Assembly: GCF_001050475.1 (NCBI RefSeq)
Contig: NZ_CP012034.1
Coordinates: 682,001-746,000, forward strand
From: Companilactobacillus ginsenosidimutans
GTDB lineage: Bacteria; Bacillota; Bacilli; Lactobacillales; Lactobacillaceae
Reading direction: 5' to 3'
Length of the DNA: 64,000 bases
Shown here: positions 51,899-59,000 of the stretch, piece after piece
Layout: each line of letters starts with the position of its first letter
Position numbering within the stretch: position 1 is the stretch's first letter
Made by a program: the position numbers and the translations under genes
The notes under the pieces: generated by a model
The model's database searches: none
What the model was told of the DNA's origin: nothing
What the model saw: only the letters and a program-made list of their open reading frames with translations

Positions 51899-52816
51899 AT
51901 GAACAAGAAATGGACTAAATGGATCTTAGCTATTGCGGGTCTATTATTAGTAACAGTTGTTGCTGGTTGTTCCGGTAATAAAACGGTTGCTACATTAAAA
52001 GGTGGTAGAATCACCCAAAATGATTACTACAAGGAACTTAAGAGTTCTTCTGCTGGTAAGCAACAACTTCAAACAATGATCATCTCAAAAGCTCTTGAGA
52101 ATCAATATGGTAAAGATGTTACAAGCAAGCAAGTTGATAAAGAATACAACAAGTACAAGAGTCAATATGGTTCTTCATTCAGTTCTATTCTTCAACAAAA
52201 TGGTATGACAACTGCTCAATTCAAGAAAAACATTCGTACTAACCTACTTACAAAAGTAGCTCTTGAAAAGAACAAAAAGATTTCAGATAGTGACTACAAG
52301 AAACAATGGAAGTCATATACACCAAAGATTACTGTTTCACAAATTACCGTATCTAAGAAAGCCGATGCACAAAGTGTTATCGATAAATTAAATAACGGTG
52401 AAGACTTTAGTAAATTAGCTAAAGAAAACTCAACTGACTCAGCTACAAAGAATAAGGGTGGAAAGATGACCCCATTCAACAACGACGATACTGCCGTTGA
52501 TGCAGCTTTGAAGACAGCCGCCTTCAAACTTGATAAAGTTGGTGACTACTCATCAGAACCCGTTAAGACTTCAGTTGGTTACAGTGTAATCAAACTTGAT
52601 AAGAAACCAAGTAAAGGTAAGATGAGCGATCACAAGGCCGAACTTAAGACTAAGATTTATGCTAGTTGGATGCAAGATTCAACTGTTATGCAATCAGTTA
52701 TTTCTAAAGTCTTGAAACGTGCTGATGTTTCAATTAAAGATGATGACTTGAAGGATGTCCTTGCAGGATATGTTACAAAGTCAAACTCATCAAAACCAGC
52801 AACTAACGCTAAATAG
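51899..52816 (+). CDS. prsA: Foldase PrsA, extracytoplasmic peptidyl-prolyl isomerase lipoprotein
   Basis: PrsA helps secreted proteins fold after translocation. The 305-residue protein has a lipoprotein signal peptide ending TVVAGC (Cys24), an N-terminal chaperone region and a parvulin PpiC domain (about residues 140-235, ITVSQITVSKKADAQSVIDK, GEDFSKLAKENSTDSATKNK). It lies downstream of hit and the ytxH-like gene, as in other Bacillota. A terminator follows. Confidence 0.95.
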   Translation: MNKKWTKWILAIAGLLLVTVVAGCSGNKTVATLKGGRITQNDYYKELKSSSAGKQQLQTMIISKALENQYGKDVTSKQVDKEYNKYKSQYGSSFSSILQQNGMTTAQFKKNIRTNLLTKVALEKNKKISDSDYKKQWKSYTPKITVSQITVSKKADAQSVIDKLNNGEDFSKLAKENSTDSATKNKGGKMTPFNNDDTAVDAALKTAAFKLDKVGDYSSEPVKTSVGYSVIKLDKKPSKGKMSDHKAELKTKIYASWMQDSTVMQSVISKVLKRADVSIKDDDLKDVLAGYVTKSNSSKPATNAK

Positions 52817-52830
52817 TGTGAAGTTGTTAA

Positions 52831-52857
52831 AAATAGTCCGTAAGGGCTATTTTTTTT
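52831..52857 (+). terminator. Terminator of prsA
   Basis: AATAGTCC-GTAA-GGGCTATT is followed by seven or more T, 15 bases past the prsA stop. Confidence 0.85.
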
Positions 52858-52879
52858 GCTTAAAATTTTAGTGTGGTTG

Positions 52880-53050
52880 TTCACTTCCGATTCCGGAAGG
52901 AAAAAGATTTTTTGGCTGGAACGTGGTGAATCGACTTGAAGCTAATTGCACGGTACGCAATCATCTCCAAGCTCGATTTTATTCTAAGTGTGCTTCGCGC
53001 ACCAAGAATAACCCCACCACTGAGCCAAAATCTTTTTCCTTCCTCCATCT
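52880..53050 (+). repeat. Structured intergenic element, copy A (related to copy B at 62217-62345)
   Basis: A 171-base element in the gap after prsA. Left arm GGAAGGAAAAAGATTTT (52895-52911) pairs perfectly over 17 bases with AAAATCTTTTTCCTTCC (53027-53043); two T bulge, then GGCT pairs with AGCC. Inside, GGAAC opposite TG forms an asymmetric loop, GTGGTG pairs with CACCAC, and two further hairpins branch off (AATCGACTTG.../CAAGCTCGATT and TTATTCT...AGAATAA). The edges TTCACTTCCGATTCCGGAAGG and CCTCCATCT recur, slightly changed, in copy B. It holds no credible gene. Whether it acts as RNA or is a MITE/BOX-like DNA repeat is open. Confidence 0.75.
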
Positions 53051-53201
53051 GGGATATCGGTCAATTTTTAACTTGATGGGGTTTATGATATGCCACGGTC
53101 ATTGGATGTATATTCATGATAGCTAACTCCCACTTCTAACGTTAATTGGCGGTTAACAAATTATTGTCGCCTAAAAATGTCAATAAAAACAGTTCAAAGA
53201 A
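53051..53201. other. Intergenic stretch between element A and the XRE gene promoter
   Basis: Together with element A this makes a 449-base gap after prsA. I see no gene here; the stretch contains only short partial repeats such as GTTAAC near 53150. Confidence 0.4.
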
Positions 53202-53219
53202 TGTACAGTATAGTTTACA
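53202..53219 (+). promoter_or_regulatory. Candidate operator overlapping the -35 box of the XRE gene
   Basis: TGTA-N10-TACA (53202-53219) is an inverted repeat whose right half is the end of the -35 hexamer TTTACA. A repressor bound here would block the promoter, so self-regulation by the XRE protein is plausible. Confidence 0.35.
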
Positions 53220-53242
53220 TTTTATATGAATAGGTTTATATT
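53214..53242 (+). promoter_or_regulatory. Promoter of the XRE / membrane protein operon
   Basis: TTTACA (53214-53219) and TATATT (53237-53242) are 17 bases apart, 24 bases ahead of the start codon. Confidence 0.65.
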
Positions 53243-53265
53243 AAAATCATGAAGGTTGTGTTGAA

Positions 53266-53487
53266 ATGACTGATCAAAATTTCGAATTAACCAACAATCT
53301 TAAATACTTTAGAAAAGAAAAGAAAATGTCACAACAGGATTTGGCCGATGCTGTTGATGTGACTCGCCAATCAATATTAATGATTGAGAAAAACAAATTT
53401 AATCCAAGCATTCTTCTATCTTTAAAAATTGCTAAAGTATTGGATGTTGACATCAACGAATTATTCTCTATTACAAATAAAGACTGA
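53266..53487 (+). CDS. XRE-family transcriptional regulator
   Basis: A 73-residue helix-turn-helix protein with LKYFRKEKKMSQQDLADAVDVTRQSILMIE (helices 1-3, residues 12-41) and NPSILLSLKIAKVLDVDINELF. It is almost only the DNA-binding domain, as in the YvaO/YozG-like small regulators that are paired with a membrane protein gene. It runs into the next gene with 10 bases between stop and start. Confidence 0.9.
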   Translation: MTDQNFELTNNLKYFRKEKKMSQQDLADAVDVTRQSILMIEKNKFNPSILLSLKIAKVLDVDINELFSITNKD

Positions 53488-53497
53488 GGGTGAAATC

Positions 53498-53932
53498 ATG
53501 TATAAATGGATAATAAAAAGATTATTAGGAGTAGAAACAGTCGACGAATACGTTGAAAGTTTAGTTGGTAAAATAATGACTTATCTTTTTGCCATCACTT
53601 CTCTAGTTTCCGTTCTAGCTATATTAAGCAATTTTTATTTCAAGGTTTCTGGCGAAACTGTTGGGATTATTGTGCTATTTACTATTGGTGCAGCATGGAT
53701 AATTGCAATTGCAATTCTAATTAACTTACACTTAACGAAGAAAAAAGGTCCACGAACTTCTTCCTGGAAAATTTTGGGTATATGTGTACTTGTCGGAATT
53801 GTAGTATTTTTGCTTAGCCTATTTCATAATCACGAAAGTTTATTCTCATCTATCATCTTGGCCATTATTACTGCTATATTATCTTTCGCCTTGTTATTGA
53901 GAAACGATACGTTTGAACATAGTAAGGATTAA
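53498..53932 (+). CDS. Four-helix membrane protein paired with an XRE regulator, function unknown
   Basis: A 144-residue protein with four hydrophobic segments (about residues 26-46, 55-77, 92-109 and 114-133), a cytoplasmic N-terminus MYKWIIKRLLGVETVDEYV and a polar tail. The ATG at 53498 follows GAGGGTG. Gene pairs of a minimal XRE regulator with such a membrane protein are common in lactobacilli; no function is known to me. Confidence 0.7.
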   Translation: MYKWIIKRLLGVETVDEYVESLVGKIMTYLFAITSLVSVLAILSNFYFKVSGETVGIIVLFTIGAAWIIAIAILINLHLTKKKGPRTSSWKILGICVLVGIVVFLLSLFHNHESLFSSIILAIITAILSFALLLRNDTFEHSKD

Positions 53933-53973
53933 TTTTCCCATGGACATGTGAATTTTATGTATTTTACATAAAC

Positions 53974-54022
53974 AAAAGCCAGCATAATTTCGGCAAATAT
54001 CCGAAATTATGCTGGCTTTTTG
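53974..54022. terminator. Strong bidirectional terminator
   Basis: AAAAGCCAGCATAATTTCGG pairs with CCGAAATTATGCTGGCTTTT across a short loop. It separates the XRE operon from the convergent yhaM. Confidence 0.93.
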
Positions 54023-54032
54023 TATTATTACA

Positions 54033-54977
54033 TTAATTTTCTGAGTGTTTATAAAATGATCTGTTGTCCATTCCGAAGATGCGTTCGGAAAATTCTCCTG
54101 GGTCGGTCTTATCTAACGCCTTAGAGATCATATTGATTGATGCATCAAGTACATCTATGTCGTGTAATACTTCGGCTTCGAGTAATTTTGGACGTTCTGG
54201 TGAACCGTATTCTAGTAAGCCGTGGTGTGATAGTACCATGTGTCTTAATAGAATCATGTCTTCGGAGTCTAATTTGATTTCTAAATCATTGGCTGCTAGT
54301 ACTATTTCTTCGTCAACAATCGTTATGTGACCAATCATGTTGCCTTCAAAGGTGTATTCGATTCCTAGAGTCCCATTTAATTCGATTACTTTTCCTAGGT
54401 CATGGATACATGCGCCGGCTATTAACAGTGCTCGGTTAATTTGCGGATATTGATCAGAAATTTTTTCTGCCAATCTGACCATACTTAGTGTATGGTATGC
54501 CAATCCACCTTGAAAATCATGATGATTGGATTTGGCAGCTGGGCTTGTAAAAAATTTGTCGTGGAATTTCTTGAATAAATATCTTACGATTCGATTCCAT
54601 GATCCATTGGTAATTTGTAAGAACACATCTTCAAAGTCAGCCTCCATATCAGCACGCTTCTCAGGAGCAGTTTGAATAAACTTAGACATATCAATTGTGG
54701 CAGGATCAATCACACCAAGGCGATTAATCGTCACTTGTGGTTTACCTTGATACAAGTCACGCTTCCCGTCTAATTGGACGACAGCACCGACTTTGAAATT
54801 CTGCTTATCTTGTTCACTTGCATCCCAGTATTTACCGGGAATCTGCCCTGACTTATCTTCAAAAACTAAAGAGAGAAAATTTTTCCCATTCTTGGCTAGA
54901 CGATAGTCAGACATTTTTATGATTGCTTCTAGGCTCATACTCTCACCATTTTTGTAATCGGTAATCCTTTTATCCAT
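54033..54977 (-). CDS. yhaM: 3'-5' exoribonuclease YhaM
   Basis: YhaM trims RNA 3' ends and single-stranded DNA. The 314-residue protein has an N-terminal OB-fold (SLEAIIKMSDYRLAKNGKNF) and an HD domain with HDLGKVIELNG (His-Asp), LAYHTLSMVRLAEKI, MVLSHHGLLEYGSPERPK. The ATG at 54977 follows GAGGGGG; length equals the Bacillus protein. It overlaps the end of yhaN by 8 bases. Confidence 0.95.
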   Translation of the reverse strand: MDKRITDYKNGESMSLEAIIKMSDYRLAKNGKNFLSLVFEDKSGQIPGKYWDASEQDKQNFKVGAVVQLDGKRDLYQGKPQVTINRLGVIDPATIDMSKFIQTAPEKRADMEADFEDVFLQITNGSWNRIVRYLFKKFHDKFFTSPAAKSNHHDFQGGLAYHTLSMVRLAEKISDQYPQINRALLIAGACIHDLGKVIELNGTLGIEYTFEGNMIGHITIVDEEIVLAANDLEIKLDSEDMILLRHMVLSHHGLLEYGSPERPKLLEAEVLHDIDVLDASINMISKALDKTDPGEFSERIFGMDNRSFYKHSEN

Positions 54978-57420
54978 TATTTGCCCCCTCAAGATTCAAT
55001 ATGTGACTTTGTTGTAGATTTGGATTCAAGTTTGCTGTAACAAATATTATTTGGTTATCTTTTGCGACATTCCTAATTAATTTAAATACACTTTCAGACC
55101 TGGCCTTATCAAAATCAACGAATGCATCGTCGATCAAAATTGGTAAGTCAACAATATCAGAAATTTCCACTACAAAAGCTAATCTCAATGAAATATATAA
55201 CTGAACTGTCGTAGCTTTCGATAACTCATGCACATCAAATTTAATCTTGTCACTTCTAGTTAATGATAACCTTTTTTGTTTATTCATACTAATATCAACA
55301 TAATTTCCATTAGTAAGAATCGCAAAATACTGTTTAGCCCTACTTAACATTTTAGGATAACGACTCTCACTAGCCAAATTTAACATCTCATGAATCCACC
55401 TGCTAGCCAATTTGTCAGAAAGCCACTCGTCATATTGATCGAGCATATCTTGTTTACATTGAGCCAATTCCTCAACCAACGATTGGTACGCCTTATCATC
55501 AAAGACTTGCTTCAATTGACTTTCAAGATAACCTTTTTTAGTTAAAAATTCGTTACGTTGACTTTCGGTATCTTTAATTTGGTTATTGAGTTCATTCAAC
55601 TCATTAGGAATCGAATTTAAGTCAGAAACCGTTTCAAAATGAGAAATATCTGCTCCAATATACTCCCTATCAGCTTTCAGCTTGTCAATTTGCATCTGAT
55701 TATTTATCTGTTGTTGATGCAAATCAATAAACGCTTGAGTATTAGCAACATCGTATTTTTTCACGATATCAAAAATCGATTGTCGAAGACTATTTATATC
55801 CCGGTTACTTGAATTCAATATTTGAGACTGTCGTTTCTTATTTTGTTCAATTAAATCAAACTTGGCTTTTGTCGCATTCAATTGATTGTAAAAAGCATCC
55901 ATCTCAGGAATATAGTTATTCGGATCCGTCTCCTTCTCAAGAATTCCAACTTTAATAAACAAATCATTCCATTTATTCAACTCAGCGATACTTCGAGAAA
56001 TCTTGTTTTCCAAAGCATGCTGCTCATCCCTAAGATTATTCAATTGTAAAATCTTTGGCTGCAATTCTATGACTTGTTGAACACTGGACCCAGCCGAATT
56101 GTGTTGAGCTAATATTTCATTCTTCATTTGCTCTTGCTTGACACTCTCATCTTTTGACTGTTGGTTAAGGTAAAACCACCATCCAATTGATCCAAGAATC
56201 CCAATACCGACCACAACTTTTAAAAGATTTGGAACAAACAATAATAGGATTAGACAAACTACTCCAACAATGATCGGCAAACTAACATTGGATGTTGAAT
56301 CCGTTTTGTTAAGTTTTGAAATCTCCTCGTTGCTTAGCAAACTCATATTATCGTGCAATCCAGGGTTGTCATTCAACAATTGATCAGACTGATAATTAGA
56401 TTTTCGTAATTGATTTTGGTTTTGTTCATTTTGGAAAATAATATTCTGAATATCATTTTTCTTATTTTGAATATAATCAATATCAGCTTGATTTGAATAG
56501 TAATTATCCATAAAAGCATCTTCTTGAGGAGTAATCTCATTATCAATTTGTTGGATATTGGTTTTGCTGAGAGTATCCACTTGTTGATTTAATTTCAAGA
56601 AGTTTTCCCAATCTTCTGAACTAATAATATTTTGATTGATGTTCGTTTTGGATTTTAGCTGTAACAATTCCCGATATTTTGGTAATTTTTGATTTAAAGC
56701 ATGTAAATATTTTTGTCGAGAAATTTGTTGCTGATATTGTAATTCTAGTTGTTCATATTGCGAATTAACTGACTGTAAATCACGACTTATCTTCTGATAT
56801 TGCTGTTGTTGATTCTCATACTCGGATCTTTGAACGTGCAATTCGTCATACCTTTTAATTGATTGAGTAAGTGGTTGTTTTTGACCGCGAGGTTTATAAA
56901 TATCCCCACTGTCATTCTCGAGATCATCTGCCGTCTGCAACCATTGTTTACTTCCAGTTGCACCCAAAGCTAAAATTTCAGTTTCTAGTCTTGTTTCGTC
57001 AAGATCATATACTGAACGAATCGTTTGTTCATTTAAGACATGTGTATTTTCAAAATCATCTTTGGTAAATCCTTTAGTAATTTCAGTCATCAATGTTGCA
57101 GGAACCTCTTGATCATCCCTAAATAACGTCAGCTCACTTTCACTTTTGCCGTCAACACGGCGAACGATCCAATGGTTTCCATTTTCACTCAGGAATTCCA
57201 GTTCTCCGCCATAACTAGATCCATTCTTAGGCTTGTATTGTTCATATTTGCTGGTACCACGTGCAGATGCAAATCCAAACAAAATACTTTTTACAAATGT
57301 TAGAAATGTTGTTTTACCAGCTTCATTATTTCCAAAGATAATTTGATAGTCCTGGTTAATATTGAATTCTTGATCAATCCATTTACCAAAACCATAAATT
57401 TTAGCTTTAATTAGTTTCAA
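54970..57420 (-). CDS. yhaN: YhaN-like AAA/SMC-type ATPase (SbcC-like)
   Basis: An 816-residue ATPase with Walker A IIFGNNEAGKTTFLTFVKSI at the N-terminus and Walker B/D-loop ILIDDAFVDFDKAR near the C-terminus, separated by long coiled coils rich in Gln and Asn. A hydrophobic pair (LPIIVGVVCLILLLFVPNLL, VVVGIGILGSIGWWFYL, about residues 375-420) sits inside the coiled-coil region, as in Bacillus YhaN. Such proteins pair with a SbcD-like nuclease (YhaO here). The TTG start overlaps the yhaO stop. Repair of DNA ends is the likely role. Confidence 0.88.
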   Translation of the reverse strand: MKLIKAKIYGFGKWIDQEFNINQDYQIIFGNNEAGKTTFLTFVKSILFGFASARGTSKYEQYKPKNGSSYGGELEFLSENGNHWIVRRVDGKSESELTLFRDDQEVPATLMTEITKGFTKDDFENTHVLNEQTIRSVYDLDETRLETEILALGATGSKQWLQTADDLENDSGDIYKPRGQKQPLTQSIKRYDELHVQRSEYENQQQQYQKISRDLQSVNSQYEQLELQYQQQISRQKYLHALNQKLPKYRELLQLKSKTNINQNIISSEDWENFLKLNQQVDTLSKTNIQQIDNEITPQEDAFMDNYYSNQADIDYIQNKKNDIQNIIFQNEQNQNQLRKSNYQSDQLLNDNPGLHDNMSLLSNEEISKLNKTDSTSNVSLPIIVGVVCLILLLFVPNLLKVVVGIGILGSIGWWFYLNQQSKDESVKQEQMKNEILAQHNSAGSSVQQVIELQPKILQLNNLRDEQHALENKISRSIAELNKWNDLFIKVGILEKETDPNNYIPEMDAFYNQLNATKAKFDLIEQNKKRQSQILNSSNRDINSLRQSIFDIVKKYDVANTQAFIDLHQQQINNQMQIDKLKADREYIGADISHFETVSDLNSIPNELNELNNQIKDTESQRNEFLTKKGYLESQLKQVFDDKAYQSLVEELAQCKQDMLDQYDEWLSDKLASRWIHEMLNLASESRYPKMLSRAKQYFAILTNGNYVDISMNKQKRLSLTRSDKIKFDVHELSKATTVQLYISLRLAFVVEISDIVDLPILIDDAFVDFDKARSESVFKLIRNVAKDNQIIFVTANLNPNLQQSHILNLEGANNG

Positions 57421-58589
57421 TGTTTTTCTCCGATAAATTTCTTATTGATCAAACTTTGCGTGGATTGCTTAATTGCTTCGATAAAATCAGGATCTTGAAT
57501 ATGATCTCTAATAACATCAATATTAAATAACTTCTTGTCGAGATCCTTTATATCTTCGATGTTAAAGACAGCATCCGAACTCTGGTCCCAATATTTCTGA
57601 TCAATTTGTTGAAAATGCTGAACGTCCTTGTACTGAAGTTCAATTTTATACAAGGCTGTGTTAGTGTCACTTTGACTGAAGTGAAGTAGTATTTCGCCAC
57701 GGTCTATCGCGCGTACTACATCACTATTTAATTTTTGTGCATCATCAATTGTCAATGTAAGAAGTCTTAAGTCATCCGATAACAGTTTTTTTGAGATTTT
57801 TGCATTTAAACTATTAATATTATCCTCATCTGAAGCCTCAATTTTTGATTTAATCCATACGTAAGTTGAACTTCCAATGAAATCAATACTAGTATTCTTG
57901 TTTAGAACTGTTACCAAATAAAAGCCTTTTTCACCGGTTTCATTTTGATTACGTCCTTGGGTGTCACCTGAATAAATTACGTAAGGATTTTCATTTAACA
58001 CTTGTCTTTTATGAATATGTCCTAATGCCCAATAATCATAACCTTTTGCAATAAGCTTGCTTACTGTAAATGGAGCATAATTTCCATCTCCAACTCCACC
58101 ATGCAGTATCCCAATTTGATAGTCAAAATCTCCACGTGATGGATAATTTTCAGCCATATTTGCATCTATATGTTGTGAATAATAGCTAAAACCAGTGAGT
58201 CCCACTCTCAATTCATCATGGGAAGTTAGTACCTTTGTTTCAACATCCTTTTGAAAAATATGAACATTCTCAGGAAATTCAATCGAGGAGAAGTCATTTC
58301 TGTAGTAATCATGATTTCCATATATCAAATACACTTGAATGTTATTTTCTTTTAAACGCGTGAATTGATTTTTCAAGAAATCTTGGGCGTTAAGTGAACG
58401 ATCGGTATTGTCGTATGTATCTCCAGCTAAAATAACAAAATCTACTTTTTCTCGGATAGCGGTGTCAAATACCTTTGTTGCAGCAGTGTACGTTGATTTA
58501 CGGAGGCTATTTTGTAATTGTTTGGAAAAATTTTTGATACTACCAAATGGAGTATCTAAATGTAAATCTGCAGCGTGGATGAATTTCAT
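57417..58589 (-). CDS. yhaO: YhaO-like DNA repair exonuclease (SbcD/Mre11-type metallophosphoesterase)
   Basis: A 390-residue calcineurin-like phosphoesterase with the motifs FIHAADLHLDTPFG, ILAGDTYDNTD, YLIYGNHDYYRND, ILHGG and YWALGHIHKRQ that bind two metal ions. It forms the operon yhaO-yhaN-yhaM, with 4- and 8-base overlaps. AGGAGG precedes the ATG. Confidence 0.92.
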   Translation of the reverse strand: MKFIHAADLHLDTPFGSIKNFSKQLQNSLRKSTYTAATKVFDTAIREKVDFVILAGDTYDNTDRSLNAQDFLKNQFTRLKENNIQVYLIYGNHDYYRNDFSSIEFPENVHIFQKDVETKVLTSHDELRVGLTGFSYYSQHIDANMAENYPSRGDFDYQIGILHGGVGDGNYAPFTVSKLIAKGYDYWALGHIHKRQVLNENPYVIYSGDTQGRNQNETGEKGFYLVTVLNKNTSIDFIGSSTYVWIKSKIEASDEDNINSLNAKISKKLLSDDLRLLTLTIDDAQKLNSDVVRAIDRGEILLHFSQSDTNTALYKIELQYKDVQHFQQIDQKYWDQSSDAVFNIEDIKDLDKKLFNIDVIRDHIQDPDFIEAIKQSTQSLINKKFIGEKH

Positions 58590-58602
58590 GAATTTCCTCC
58601 TG

Positions 58603-58640
58603 AAAAAAAAGGCCTAGGCAAAATAATTCGCCCAGACCTT
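58603..58640 (-). terminator. Terminator after the YlbF/YheA-family gene
   Basis: AAGGTCTGGGC / GCCTAGGCCTT on the minus strand is followed by eight T; yhaO starts 15 bases further on. Confidence 0.8.
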
Positions 58641-58652
58641 AATTAGTAAAGA

Positions 58653-58991
58653 TTAGCCTTGATAAATTTCTGCGATAGGCTTTGAAATAATTTTGTTTAG
58701 TTCTTGCATCATTGAATCAACTTTCTTTTCTTTTTCCATCAAATTTGTGATTTCAGTGTAGCTTGAGAGTTGATCTGTCAACTTGTGCATTTCTTCAATA
58801 TCATCATCAGTAATCTCTTGACCCTGCATTTGTTTTTGTTGAAGAGCAAATTGTTCGTTTTGAACCTTGTCAAAAAGTTTGTATGCTAAATCATTAGCTT
58901 TAACTGCTTCGAAAGCTAATTTCAAGTCAGCAACTTCTGAAGATTCTCTTAAATCTTGTTCCAATTTGTTGGCACTGTCATAAATGTTCAT
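58653..58991 (-). CDS. yheA: YlbF/YmcA-family protein (YheA-like)
   Basis: A 112-residue, all-helical, acidic protein (LEQDLRESSEVADLKLAFEA, YKLFDKVQNEQFALQQKQM, DDIEEMHKLTDQLSSYTEI) of the YlbF/YmcA/YheA superfamily. YlbF and YmcA form the Y-complex that affects RNase Y; for YheA-type members no role is settled. GGAGG precedes the ATG; it follows pbp1A by 9 bases. Confidence 0.87.
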   Translation of the reverse strand: MNIYDSANKLEQDLRESSEVADLKLAFEAVKANDLAYKLFDKVQNEQFALQQKQMQGQEITDDDIEEMHKLTDQLSSYTEITNLMEKEKKVDSMMQELNKIISKPIAEIYQG

Positions 58992-59000
58992 ATAGTCCTC

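Noticed and set aside
52880..53050. Element A as 6S RNA or another named lactobacillus RNA
   Set aside because: 6S RNA is a single long hairpin with a central bubble and is normally single copy; this element is branched and has a related copy 9 kb away. I could not match either to a known class without a search.
52923..53126. A 67-codon plus-strand open frame running through element A
   Set aside because: It lies across both arms of a strong inverted repeat, has no ribosome binding site and its translation shows no domain-like pattern.
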